From Dehalococcoidales bacterium (GTDB lineage: Bacteria; Chloroflexota; Dehalococcoidia; Dehalococcoidales; UBA5760), in NCBI GenBank assembly GCA_028716225.1, contig JAQUQE010000004.1:62001-126000 (forward strand): a stretch of 64,000 nt of DNA. Direction: 5' to 3'. Positions 1-7,673 of this stretch are shown one piece after another. The translations under genes and the position numbers were made by a program. How positions within the stretch are numbered: position 1 is the stretch's first letter; every line of letters starts with the position of its first letter. The notes beneath the pieces were generated by a model. It was not told the DNA's origin. It was given only the letters and a program-made list of their open reading frames with translations, and searched no databases.

Positions 1-2
1 CC

Positions 3-722
3 TTTGCAGTATATACCCTGTTGAACAAGCAGTACGGGGGTAAAGTAGGAGACTTGAGGTCGTACATCATGACACTACAGGAAGAACGGGACCGGGCAAA
101 TACCAGGTATGACGACCTAATGGGAAGAGTGGTTGGAATACTGGGAGAGGAATACAAGAATTTAAGAACTGATTCAAAAGAATTCATGGAGAGGCTGACC
201 ACAGTACTGGGCGAAGATCTCCAGGAATCAAGGATTGATAAGAAAGAACTGGCGGAGAGACTGGCTGACATAGATGGTCTGAGATTGAAAATAAGGACGC
301 TGGAGGAAGAAAAGGTACAGTTAAACGAAAACCATGAATCGCAGATGACCGCTCTTAGAAAAGAGCATGGCGAGGCAGTGGAAGACCTGAAATCAAATAT
401 AGCCGAGCTCGATTCGAAAATAGAAAAGATGGAATCGGAGAAAACGGCTCTGTCAAACGACCTCGGACAGCTGGAAAATAATCATGAGCGACTCAAGAAA
501 TCCATCGCGGATCTTGCCGGCTCAGTACCTGATGAAGAGATAGGGAAGAAGCTGAGAGACGAGCTGTATCGTTTTATTCTGGAAGACTCAAAAGTCCCCG
601 ATAAAATAATAGGCGGCGTGGGAAAATTCATCGACTTCAAGAAATACCTTGGATTGGCTGCTGATAGAGGGGCTGAAGAGCTAGGCAAGCGCGTGGAGGA
701 AATACTTGGTAGTAACCCGTAG
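3..722 (+). CDS. coiled-coil protein, 5'-truncated by window edge
   Basis: The frame is open from the first bases of the window, so the gene probably begins upstream; the TTG at 21 is only the first start-like codon inside the window. The visible protein (about 239 residues) is highly charged, with long heptad-like Leu/Ile/Met patterns from roughly residue 20 to 165, typical of an extended coiled coil. A short C-terminal region (about 170-235) of mixed helices follows, containing an Ile-Gly-Gly-Val-Gly-Lys-Phe stretch. No catalytic motif or family is recognised. It could be a structural or partition-type protein or the tail of a larger one; the function is unknown. Confidence 0.7.
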   Translation, partial: FAVYTLLNKQYGGKVGDLRSYIMTLQEERDRANTRYDDLMGRVVGILGEEYKNLRTDSKEFMERLTTVLGEDLQESRIDKKELAERLADIDGLRLKIRTLEEEKVQLNENHESQMTALRKEHGEAVEDLKSNIAELDSKIEKMESEKTALSNDLGQLENNHERLKKSIADLAGSVPDEEIGKKLRDELYRFILEDSKVPDKIIGGVGKFIDFKKYLGLAADRGAEELGKRVEEILGSNP

Positions 723-939
723 AACATGAAGAGCTCTATTCAACGTGGTTGATTATGTCGACCTGTCAATCACAAAAGGCAGAGCATCAAAGAGATCGAT
801 CGAATTCCAACAGATTGTTTTGCTTAACTTGTGCGAGTCTAAGGTTTACAGATACAGACCGAGTGTCTTAGAAGGTTAAAGGTCTTTCGTATCTATAGAA
901 AAAGAGGTATCAATAATCAGAGCTTCAGTTGCCTCTCTT
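723..939. other. convergent intergenic gap, nothing recognised
   Basis: This gap separates the coiled-coil gene from the 3' end of the PII-like gene on the other strand. I see no clear hairpin followed by a T run on either strand, no tRNA-like fold and no credible small ORF. Confidence 0.5.
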
Positions 940-1320
940 TTACTCTTGTTTTGCATCACCTGACTCATCCACAATATCGCCGGAAGGGATGCACTGTCCG
1001 TCACTGTCCAGATGACATATGCCGACAACCTTTTCTACGGGGACCACGAAGGCGATACCCTTGCCCGGTTTATCAAGCTCGGCGGCACGGACGATTTCTT
1101 CCAGTATTGCCTCTTTCTTATCGGGGAAGGTTACCGACAAGACGATTTCCTTTTCCGGCTCAATAGGGATACCCATGATCGTCTGCTTCTCACGAATCCC
1201 AACCCCACGTCCCAACAGGACAGTACCCCCCTCGGCACCCGCCTTCATGGAGGCGTCTAAAACTGTTTCACCCCAGCCCTTACCCACGATAGTCATGATT
1301 AGAGCGATCTCCAATGACAT
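940..1320 (-). CDS. PII-like signalling protein associated with DUF1538 transporters
   Basis: A 126-residue protein with the PII/GlnB ferredoxin-like layout: an N-terminal strand-helix with Gly-rich turn (KGWGETVLDASMKAGAEGG, about residues 14-32), a T-loop region (about 36-55) and a B-loop-like DKPGKGIAF segment (about 83-91). The T-loop lacks the tyrosine that is uridylylated in classical GlnB, so it is a PII-like variant and not a standard nitrogen regulator. Two cysteines lie near the C-terminus. It starts 5 nt after the second DUF1538 gene and has an AAAGGAG ribosome site 8 nt upstream, so it is the last gene of that operon. Inference: it senses a nucleotide or small molecule and gates the membrane pair. 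Confidence 0.8.
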   Translation of the reverse strand: MSLEIALIMTIVGKGWGETVLDASMKAGAEGGTVLLGRGVGIREKQTIMGIPIEPEKEIVLSVTFPDKKEAILEEIVRAAELDKPGKGIAFVVPVEKVVGICHLDSDGQCIPSGDIVDESGDAKQE

Positions 1321-1325
1321 TGATA

Positions 1326-2087
1326 TTACTCCTTTCTCTGCCGATATTCTCGATATTTTAGTACAAGTATTTTTCTTAGTCCACTTTTATAAATAAGTCC
1401 CAGTATCAGTATTGATAGTATTGGAGCCAGTGCTATCAAGGCTATCAGGCCAAAGCCGTCGACGATCGGGTCGCGCCCTTCAATTGCGGAGGCAACACCG
1501 AGCGCAACCGCCATCAGGAAAGTTACCGCCAGTGGGCCGGTTGCTACACCACCCGCATCAAAAGCAATAGACAAAAATGTCTTATCACTAAGCCACATTA
1601 GTCCGATAGCGAGCGCATAGCCGGGGATAATGATGTAGGTCAGGGGAATACCATAGATAATTTTAGCCATTCCTAAAGCGACAAAGGAGGCAACGCCGAG
1701 GGCAATGATGAGCAGGATGATATTCTTGCGGATTGAACCGGCTGAGGCCTTCTCGACTTGGTCGCTGAGCACACGGACCGCAGGTTCTCCCCAGGTCGTC
1801 AGAAAGCCAAGGGAAAAGCCGATGGGGACAAGAAATGGTTTTACGCTTATCGAGGTAAATGCCTCTCCCAGAGCTTCTCCGGCCGGCAGAAATCCAATAT
1901 GCACTCCTTGAAGAAAAAGTATCAGGCCTACCGAGGCGATTGCGACGCCCTTTACCAAATTCAGGACGTAACTCCTCGGCAGCTTTAAAACCCGCAATTG
2001 AAACACGACGGATAACACCACCAGCGGCGCAAGTGCTCTTAGCACACCGAGAGAAGTCTGTCCTATACCAGTAAACATACTCGACAT
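1326..2087 (-). CDS. DUF1538 membrane protein, second of a pair
   Basis: A 253-residue, strongly hydrophobic protein with about seven membrane spans, matching the DUF1538 family. Characteristic motifs are the Ala-Phe-Asp-Ala-Gly-Gly-Val-Ala-Thr-Gly-Pro loop (about residues 172-182), GEPAV in the middle and DGFGLIAL near the C-terminus. The same motifs occur in the preceding gene, so the two are paralogues that probably form a heteromer. From memory, DUF1538 pairs (UmpA/UmpB of Halomonas) have been reported as Na+(Li+,K+)/H+ antiporters; whether that activity applies here is inference. It starts 1 nt after the upstream gene stops, implying translational coupling. Confidence 0.82.
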   Translation of the reverse strand: MSSMFTGIGQTSLGVLRALAPLVVLSVVFQLRVLKLPRSYVLNLVKGVAIASVGLILFLQGVHIGFLPAGEALGEAFTSISVKPFLVPIGFSLGFLTTWGEPAVRVLSDQVEKASAGSIRKNIILLIIALGVASFVALGMAKIIYGIPLTYIIIPGYALAIGLMWLSDKTFLSIAFDAGGVATGPLAVTFLMAVALGVASAIEGRDPIVDGFGLIALIALAPILSILILGLIYKSGLRKILVLKYREYRQRKE

Positions 2088-2088
2088 A

Positions 2089-2784
2089 TCAAAACAGTAT
2101 AATACCCATTGTCATAACACCGATTATCGGACCAACGGAAGCCAGACCAATCAGTCCGAATCCATCCGATATTGCCGACCTGCCGGCGATAACGGAACTA
2201 AATCCTAGTCCCAGCGCCAGGATAATCGGCACCGCCATCGGGCCGGTGGTTACCCCTCCTGAATCAAAGGCGACCGGGACGAACTCACGCGGGGTAAAAA
2301 ACGACAGCACTATCACAGCAGCATAGCTGATGGTCAAGAGGTATTTCATGGGAAAATTGCGGATAATACGAAGCATGGACATGGATACAAAAAAGGCTAC
2401 GCCGATAGCGATGATATAGATGAGAAGATTATCCGAAATAGCCCCCTGTGAAACAAGATCGATTTGCTTCGTCAGAACCATTACATCCGGCTCAGCCACC
2501 GTAGCGGTGAAACCAACCAGAAAGGCGATACCGATCACCAGCGACAGAGACCCCCGCTTGGGAAGCTCACTACCCACGGCTTCTCCGACGGGTAGAATTC
2601 CGATATCAATCCCTACCAAAAAGAGAATCATCCCACCGATAACCATGGCTACGCCACCCAGGAATTGATAAAAAGTATGCAAGGGCATCTGCAGAGGAGT
2701 AAACTGAAAGGCTACAATTACCAGCACCAGGGGAAGTATAGCTTTGATAACTTCCAGGGATTTTACCTTGATTGCGCCTGGCAT
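2089..2784 (-). CDS. DUF1538 membrane protein, first of a pair
   Basis: A 231-residue integral membrane protein of the DUF1538 family with about seven predicted spans. It shares with its downstream partner the AFDSGGVTTGP loop (about residues 172-182), an AEPDV motif near residue 97 and the DGFGLIGL signature near the C-terminus. The Asp-Ser-Gly-Gly and Glu-Pro motifs lie at membrane edges and are plausible ion-path residues. It is the first gene of a three-gene minus-strand operon (DUF1538-DUF1538-PII-like). The first two genes are separated by one base, which suggests equimolar production of an obligate two-subunit transporter. Confidence 0.82.
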   Translation of the reverse strand: MPGAIKVKSLEVIKAILPLVLVIVAFQFTPLQMPLHTFYQFLGGVAMVIGGMILFLVGIDIGILPVGEAVGSELPKRGSLSLVIGIAFLVGFTATVAEPDVMVLTKQIDLVSQGAISDNLLIYIIAIGVAFFVSMSMLRIIRNFPMKYLLTISYAAVIVLSFFTPREFVPVAFDSGGVTTGPMAVPIILALGLGFSSVIAGRSAISDGFGLIGLASVGPIIGVMTMGIILF

Positions 2785-2795
2785 ATCTGAACCGC

Positions 2796-2826
2796 CTTAG
2801 GCCAAACGGCCAAGCAAGTTACTTGC
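2796..2826 (-). promoter_or_regulatory. two adjacent hairpins in the leader of the DUF1538 operon
   Basis: Two short inverted repeats lie back to back just upstream of the first DUF1538 gene. The first is GGCC-AAAC-GGCC flanked by CTT/AAG (2796-2814, one bulged base). The second is GCAAG-TTA-CTTGC (2814-2826). They fall inside the roughly 95-nt leader predicted from the promoter at 2888-2916. No known riboswitch class is recognised. They could modulate ribosome access or mRNA stability. Confidence 0.4.
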
Positions 2827-2887
2827 TAGGATAGCCGGAGACTTAGCCAGTAATACGGGGGAATGTACTACCCTGCTTTATAGCCTC

Positions 2888-2916
2888 ATATTACAGGTTT
2901 TTCATAATTCAATCAA
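2888..2916 (-). promoter_or_regulatory. sigma-70-type promoter for the DUF1538/PII operon
   Basis: Read on the minus strand: TTGATT (-35, 2916-2911), a 17-nt spacer, then TAATAT (-10, 2893-2888). Transcription would start near 2881, giving a leader of about 95 nt before the ATG at 2784. Confidence 0.45.
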
Positions 2917-3038
2917 TAGATGACTAACCTATCCAGGTTCACAGGTTCTTACCCCTGTAAAACCACCCAGTCTCTAACCGGATCGCCTCATTAGCTCGTC
3001 CTGACCTTCCGCCAATTTATGCTACAGCAAATTTCATA

Positions 3039-3067
3039 TTGACAAGCAGCACAACCGGGTATATATT
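3039..3067 (+). promoter_or_regulatory. near-consensus promoter for the DUF3096 gene
   Basis: TTGACA (3039-3044), exactly 17 nt, then TATATT (3062-3067), with transcription predicted from about 3074. It is the closest match to the housekeeping sigma consensus seen in the window and lies 33 nt before the DUF3096 start codon. Confidence 0.75.
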
Positions 3068-3099
3068 AAGTGTCAAAACTAAACGGGAGGTGATAGTAG

Positions 3100-3267
3100 A
3101 TGGATATGACATTACCATTCATTGGAGCGTTGTCTGTCCCACAATTCATACTTGCCATTATCGCTATTGTCTTCGGAATCATCATGCTCATTAAGCCGCA
3201 AATAGTTGCGTACCTGGTCGGCATATACCTTATCATATGGGGGGTGCTCTTCTTTATAAGCTGTTAA
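3100..3267 (+). CDS. DUF3096-type tiny membrane protein (55 aa)
   Basis: A short ORF of 55 codons starting with ATG behind a very strong ribosome site (GGGAGGTGAT, 3085-3094) and a near-consensus promoter. The protein has two hydrophobic segments (about residues 15-30 and 36-53) separated by a short Lys-Pro-Gln turn, and ends Tyr-Leu-Ile-Ile-Trp-Gly-Val-Leu. This two-helix pattern with a YLIxxG motif is typical of the small DUF3096 membrane proteins, whose function is unknown. It stands alone in its transcription unit. The strong signals suggest high expression, perhaps as an envelope-stress or membrane-structure peptide (inference). Confidence 0.72.
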   Translation: MDMTLPFIGALSVPQFILAIIAIVFGIIMLIKPQIVAYLVGIYLIIWGVLFFISC

Positions 3268-3286
3268 AATCGGGGGAGTTTAATAA

Positions 3287-3337
3287 TTTCTTATCGCCGT
3301 GGGTGTGGTCCTTTTCGGCATAGCCCTTTTCATCTGA
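3287..3337 (+). pseudogene. possible C-terminal remnant of a second DUF3096-like gene
   Basis: Just after the DUF3096 stop codon a reading frame encodes 16 hydrophobic residues (Phe-Leu-Ile-Ala-Val-Gly-Val-Val... ending Phe-Ile and TGA). It echoes the C-terminal helix of the preceding protein and is preceded by two in-frame stops, so it cannot be a gene by itself. It may be the scar of a partial tandem duplication. The similarity is short and could be chance. Confidence 0.25.
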
Positions 3338-3347
3338 AGATGAAAAG
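3326..3347. repeat. perfect 9-bp inverted repeat with TGAA loop
   Basis: CTTTTCATC (3326-3334), TGAA, GATGAAAAG (3339-3347) form a perfect hairpin 59 nt after the DUF3096 stop. No U run follows on either strand, so it is not a classical intrinsic terminator. It could protect the mRNA 3' end or act as a weak terminator. Confidence 0.5.
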
Positions 3348-3640
3348 TAATGGGCAGCCCCATAGCTCGAGCTAATACTCTGTTAGTGCTGGTGGTCGTT
3401 AAAGTGGCGTCAGCCCACCAGTAGGTGTTGTGTTTCGCCACAGATCCTTAGATCCTGTGCTTTCGTCGCCGTTCATCTACACTTGTATATTATTTGTTAT
3501 ACATATAATACGCCAGCCCACCGCGCAGTTTAGGCTCCCCGGCATCGAGTTTAGTACACCAAAGCCGCTTTTTACCGAATTCAGAAACAATTAGGTAGCA
3601 GTATTACTACCGGCGAAAGCCAATCGGACCTGACGACAAA

Positions 3641-3670
3641 TTGACAGACTCTGGACCGGGGGCTTAACAT
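3641..3670 (+). promoter_or_regulatory. promoter upstream of glgA
   Basis: TTGACA (3641-3646), an 18-nt spacer and TAACAT (3665-3670). The predicted start near 3677 leaves a leader of about 33 nt before the glgA ATG. The -35 is perfect, the -10 weak. Confidence 0.5.
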
Positions 3671-3709
3671 CTAAATACAGCCACCAAGTTTAGCAAAGCC
3701 GGGTATGTC

Positions 3710-5188
3710 ATGACAGATATTATTAAACCTTTTAAGGTCCTCTTCGCGGCGACCGAGGCCAGCCCCCTGGTCAAGATAGGCGGCCTCGGCGACGTGGCCG
3801 GATCATTGCCGAGAATTCTGAGATTGAACGGGCATGACGTCCGGCTGGTGATGCCTCGATACGGCAGTATCAATCTGGAAGGTTATCAGAATACTGCGAT
3901 CGGTAGCTTCAGACTAACGTTCATGGGTAGGGAAGAAGAGGTCTCTATTACCGAGGTCTTACTCAAGCACGGGACACCCGTCTACCTTATGGGTAACAGC
4001 AGATATTTTGACCGGGCCTCTGTATATGGCGACGGAGACGATTCGGAGCGTTTTCTACTCTTCTCAATGGCAGTTCTGGAGATGCCCAGGATACTGAACT
4101 GGTGGCCGGATATATTCCACTGTCATGACTGGCATACGGGAGTGGTGCCGGCTATGTTGAGCGGGTCGCTGCGCAGCGACCCTTTTTATTCTTCCTGTGC
4201 TTCCGTATTTACCATTCATAACCTGGGTTATCAGGGATGGTTCGATGACAATTTTGCCCGGAGCGCCAATCTTTACGACTATCTGCCGCCTGCAGGCGAT
4301 CCCATGCGTGAAAAAGCCTACAGCATGCTGGCTCTTGGCATCTATCATAGCGACATTATCTCCACTGTCAGCGAAACCTATGCCAGAGAGATTCTGACCC
4401 CCGAGTACGGTATGGGACTTGACCCGCTGCTGCAGCACCGCAGGGACAGTCTTTTCGGCATATTGAACGGCCTGGATTACGGCCAATTCAACCCGGCCAA
4501 GGACCCTGCGATAGAAGCACATTACACCGACTACCTTCCCGACCGGAGAGTGAACAACAAGATCGCATTGATGGACAGGGCCGGGCTACCAGCCCGAGGA
4601 GATGTTCCATTAGTAGGTATGGTGGGAAGAATCGTTTGGCAGAAAGGCTTCGATATTGCCATAGAGGCCATTAGAACTTCTTTAGCCGAACTCGATATTT
4701 ATTTCGTGCTGCAGGGCACAGGCGAATGGGGTTACGAAGAACAACTGCGGTCGCTGGAAGCAGAGTACCCCGGCAAAGCCCACATGTTTCTTACCCTTGA
4801 CTTCTCATTAGCCAACCTTGTCTTTGCCGGTTGTGACATCTTTCTCGCCCCTTCCCGTTACGAACCCTGCGGCCTGGCCGTCCCTATCGCCATGCGTTAT
4901 GGCGCCGTTCCCACCGTAAGACATACCGGCGGCCTTGCCGAAATAGTGCCAGATTGCTCGCCGGATTTATCGCAGGGACTCGGCTTTGCTTTTCAGGACT
5001 ATGATACCAAATCACTCCTGGCCGCCATACGACGGGGGCTCGACGCCTTCCGGAATAAGGAAAAATGGCACGGCCTGATAACTCGCGTTATGAAAGCCGA
5101 CTTCTCATGGGAACACTCCGCACCCAAATACGAAAGACTCTACGAACTGGCCAAGCAACGCAGACTTCAGGCAATCCGGCCGAATTAG
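3710..5188 (+). CDS. glgA: glycogen synthase (ADP-glucose type, GT5)
   Basis: A 492-residue protein that transfers glucose from ADP-glucose to the non-reducing end of an alpha-1,4-glucan. The N-terminal Lys-x-Gly-Gly nucleotide-sugar motif is present (KIGGLGDVAG, from residue 22), followed by a DVRLVMPRY region, a HCHDWHTG motif near residue 140 and the C-terminal domain with SRYEPCGL and TGGLAEIV. Length is normal for bacterial GlgA (about 480). It is followed 198 nt later by glgP on the same strand, so synthesis and phosphorolysis sit side by side. No ADP-glucose pyrophosphorylase gene lies in the window. Confidence 0.95.
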   Translation: MTDIIKPFKVLFAATEASPLVKIGGLGDVAGSLPRILRLNGHDVRLVMPRYGSINLEGYQNTAIGSFRLTFMGREEEVSITEVLLKHGTPVYLMGNSRYFDRASVYGDGDDSERFLLFSMAVLEMPRILNWWPDIFHCHDWHTGVVPAMLSGSLRSDPFYSSCASVFTIHNLGYQGWFDDNFARSANLYDYLPPAGDPMREKAYSMLALGIYHSDIISTVSETYAREILTPEYGMGLDPLLQHRRDSLFGILNGLDYGQFNPAKDPAIEAHYTDYLPDRRVNNKIALMDRAGLPARGDVPLVGMVGRIVWQKGFDIAIEAIRTSLAELDIYFVLQGTGEWGYEEQLRSLEAEYPGKAHMFLTLDFSLANLVFAGCDIFLAPSRYEPCGLAVPIAMRYGAVPTVRHTGGLAEIVPDCSPDLSQGLGFAFQDYDTKSLLAAIRRGLDAFRNKEKWHGLITRVMKADFSWEHSAPKYERLYELAKQRRLQAIRPN

Positions 5189-5340
5189 AGGCAGGCCGCC
5201 GTTTACCTGAAGTCCCGAGCATTAATGAGTATAGCTCTTTCGGTCCTTGTTTCCACATGTTCATCCTGATCACTTTTCTACATGCCCGATGGTCAAGATT
5301 CAACCATCGAACAAACTGGTCTAGTCCTACCCCGATAGAG

Positions 5341-5346
5341 TATAAT
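5341..5346 (+). promoter_or_regulatory. possible -10 element for glgP
   Basis: A perfect TATAAT 40 nt before the glgP start codon, without a clear -35 partner. It gives glgP the option of transcription independent of glgA. Confidence 0.35.
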
Positions 5347-5386
5347 TCTAACAATATACTCACGTTAAACAAAGGAGAAGTTCCAC

Positions 5387-7534
5387 ATGACTACTGCCAA
5401 ACTACCGGAACGAATCAGCAGGCTCGACGAGCTTGCCAGCAACCTGTGGTGGAGTTGGCACGAGCCGGCACGCAAGTTGTTCCGTATTCTGGATTACTAC
5501 CGCTGGAAGCTTAGCGGTCACAACCCAATGCGGCAGCTCAACGAGATGTCACCGGATGCCCTGCAGGCAATGGCTCACAATACCGATTTTGTTGCTCTGT
5601 ATGATTCGGTGCTGAAGGCTTTCGATGCGGATATGGCATACTCGACTCACTGGTTCGCCACCACCCATCCCGAATGGCAGAACGGACCCATTGCCTACTT
5701 TTCCATGGAGTTCGCCGTACATAGTTCGCTCCCTATTTATGCCGGTGGTCTGGGGGTACTGGCCGGTGATATCTGTAAAGAAGCCAGTGACCTCGGCCTG
5801 CCCTTGACAGCGGTCGGATTCATGTACCCTCAGGGGTATTTCCATCAGCAATTCTGCCTTGACCCCAACAGCTGCCAGACTGAGAACTACCAGAATCTCA
5901 ACTTCGATGAAGCACCTATCAGCCGGGTGCTCTCTCCCGACGGCAAGCCGTCACTGGCTGAAGTTAAGCTGGGTGATGTTGCCGTCGCCGTCGGAGTGTG
6001 GCAGGTACGGGTAGGACGCACCAATATCTATTTACTTGACACCAATCTTATGGAAACGCCGGAGCAATATCGGGAACTCTCCTCACGGCTTTATGTTGCC
6101 GACGGTGACTTACGTCTGAAACAGGAGATCGTACTTGGTATCGGCGGGGTACGCATCCTCCGCAAAATGGGTATCAACCCGGCTGTCTGGCATGCCAACG
6201 AAGGACACGCCGCTCTGATGATGTTAGAGCGTACCCGTGAAGAGATGACAAAAGGGGCTTCGTTTGAGGATGCCGCAAACAGGGTGCGGGCAGCCACCGT
6301 CTTTACCACTCATACGCCCGTGCCGGCCGGTCATGATGCCTTCCCGGTAGAATGGGTGGAGACATACCTGAAAGGATACCTGGAAAATGCGGGCATCGAT
6401 CGGGGAACCTTCTTACGGATGGGACAGCGTGATGAATCAGCACATCAACCCTTCGACATGACGGTATTCGCACTACGGATGGCTAACCAGCGCTGCGGCG
6501 TAAGCCAGCTTCACGGCGAGGTTACCCGACGGATGTGGCAGGTGCTCTGGCCACAGGTTCCCGAAGAGCAGGTGCCCATATCGTATATCACCAACGGGAT
6601 ACACGTACCAACATGGGTTGCGCCGGAAATAAAATCGCTGTACGAAAAGTACCTGGGATTGGAATGGATGGAGGAACAGGATGATGCCAGGTTGTGGGAA
6701 CGCATCTCCGATATTCCGGACGGCGAACTCTGGGCAGTTCGCCTGTACCTGAAGCGTAAAATGTTGCGTGCTATCCAGCGGCGTATACGGAGTCGATGGT
6801 TGAAGGATGATGTGCCCTGGAAACAAATCATGGCTCTGGGTGTACTGCTCGATTCCGAAGCGCTCACCATCGGCTTTGCCCGCCGTTTCACGGAATACAA
6901 ACGGCCGGCATTGGTCTTCCGGGACATCGAACGGTTAAAGCGACTGATTAACAACAGACTTTTTCCCGTTCAGATTGTATTCGCCGGCAAGTCCCACCCG
7001 GCTGATTTACCATCCAAGCACCTTCTGCATCAGGTTTATACCATAGCTACGGAAAGGGATTTTGAGGGTCGAATTGCTTTTGTGGAAGACTATGATATGC
7101 ACATGGCCCACTATCTGGTGCAGGGAGTAGATATCTGGCTGAATACCCCGCGCCGGCTGCGAGAGGCCTCCGGTACCAGCGGGATGAAGGCGGCGTTGAA
7201 CGGGGTGCTTAATCTGAGTGTTGCTGATGGCTGGTGGCACGAGGGGTACAACGGTTCTAACGGATGGGTGCTTGGCGACAGTACGGCAAGACCGGAGCCG
7301 AATGATGAGGATACCATGGATGCCGAGGCGTTCTATCATCTCCTGGAAACAGAAATCGTACCTCTCTACTACTCCCGGGATTCCAAAGGTATCCCCAGGG
7401 GCTGGATACACATGGTTAAGAAGTCAGTTAGCTCTACCGTACCCGCTTTTTGCACCCGGCGGATGATCAAGGAATATGCCGACCGAATGTATAAGCCAGC
7501 TTTTCAGTCGATGATAGGCACAAAACCACGCTAG
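5387..7534 (+). CDS. glgP: alpha-glucan phosphorylase (GT35)
   Basis: A 715-residue enzyme of the shorter alpha-glucan phosphorylase branch, which begins with the DUF3417-type helical domain (LASNLWWSWHEPARKLF, from residue 11). It releases glucose-1-phosphate from glycogen or maltodextrin using pyridoxal phosphate. The C-terminal EASGTSGMKAALNG segment and the downstream DGWW motif mark the PLP and substrate site. The start is supported by AAAGGAG about 7 nt upstream of ATG. Compared with the roughly 830-residue GlgP/MalP type it is compact, as is typical for this branch. It converges on the GH57-glgB-malQ-treS operon. Confidence 0.93.
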   Translation: MTTAKLPERISRLDELASNLWWSWHEPARKLFRILDYYRWKLSGHNPMRQLNEMSPDALQAMAHNTDFVALYDSVLKAFDADMAYSTHWFATTHPEWQNGPIAYFSMEFAVHSSLPIYAGGLGVLAGDICKEASDLGLPLTAVGFMYPQGYFHQQFCLDPNSCQTENYQNLNFDEAPISRVLSPDGKPSLAEVKLGDVAVAVGVWQVRVGRTNIYLLDTNLMETPEQYRELSSRLYVADGDLRLKQEIVLGIGGVRILRKMGINPAVWHANEGHAALMMLERTREEMTKGASFEDAANRVRAATVFTTHTPVPAGHDAFPVEWVETYLKGYLENAGIDRGTFLRMGQRDESAHQPFDMTVFALRMANQRCGVSQLHGEVTRRMWQVLWPQVPEEQVPISYITNGIHVPTWVAPEIKSLYEKYLGLEWMEEQDDARLWERISDIPDGELWAVRLYLKRKMLRAIQRRIRSRWLKDDVPWKQIMALGVLLDSEALTIGFARRFTEYKRPALVFRDIERLKRLINNRLFPVQIVFAGKSHPADLPSKHLLHQVYTIATERDFEGRIAFVEDYDMHMAHYLVQGVDIWLNTPRRLREASGTSGMKAALNGVLNLSVADGWWHEGYNGSNGWVLGDSTARPEPNDEDTMDAEAFYHLLETEIVPLYYSRDSKGIPRGWIHMVKKSVSSTVPAFCTRRMIKEYADRMYKPAFQSMIGTKPR

Positions 7535-7673
7535 GCATCAGTTAGCAGGACGTTCAGCATCTCAGTAATGCTTACCAAACGGAAGCGGTATCCATGAGAA
7601 AAGGCGAGGTTGATCTCACTGTTTAAGAAAACTACCCGACGGCTGCGGGAATAAGTCTGCTCAGGTCGTCAAT

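Larger units (their letters stand above)
3268..3709. other. gene-free stretch between DUF3096 gene and glgA
   Basis: About 440 bases without a credible complete gene. It holds the hydrophobic remnant at 3287-3337, a perfect 9-bp hairpin at 3326-3347, an AT-rich patch around 3481-3511 and the glgA promoter at 3641-3670. I see no RNA gene or mobile-element end. Confidence 0.5.

Noticed and set aside
3326-3347. Intrinsic terminator for the DUF3096 gene
   Set aside because: The hairpin is AT-rich and not followed by a U run on either strand.
5065-5514. 149-codon frame across the glgA-glgP gap
   Set aside because: Overlaps both genes in another frame, and has no ribosome site or motif.
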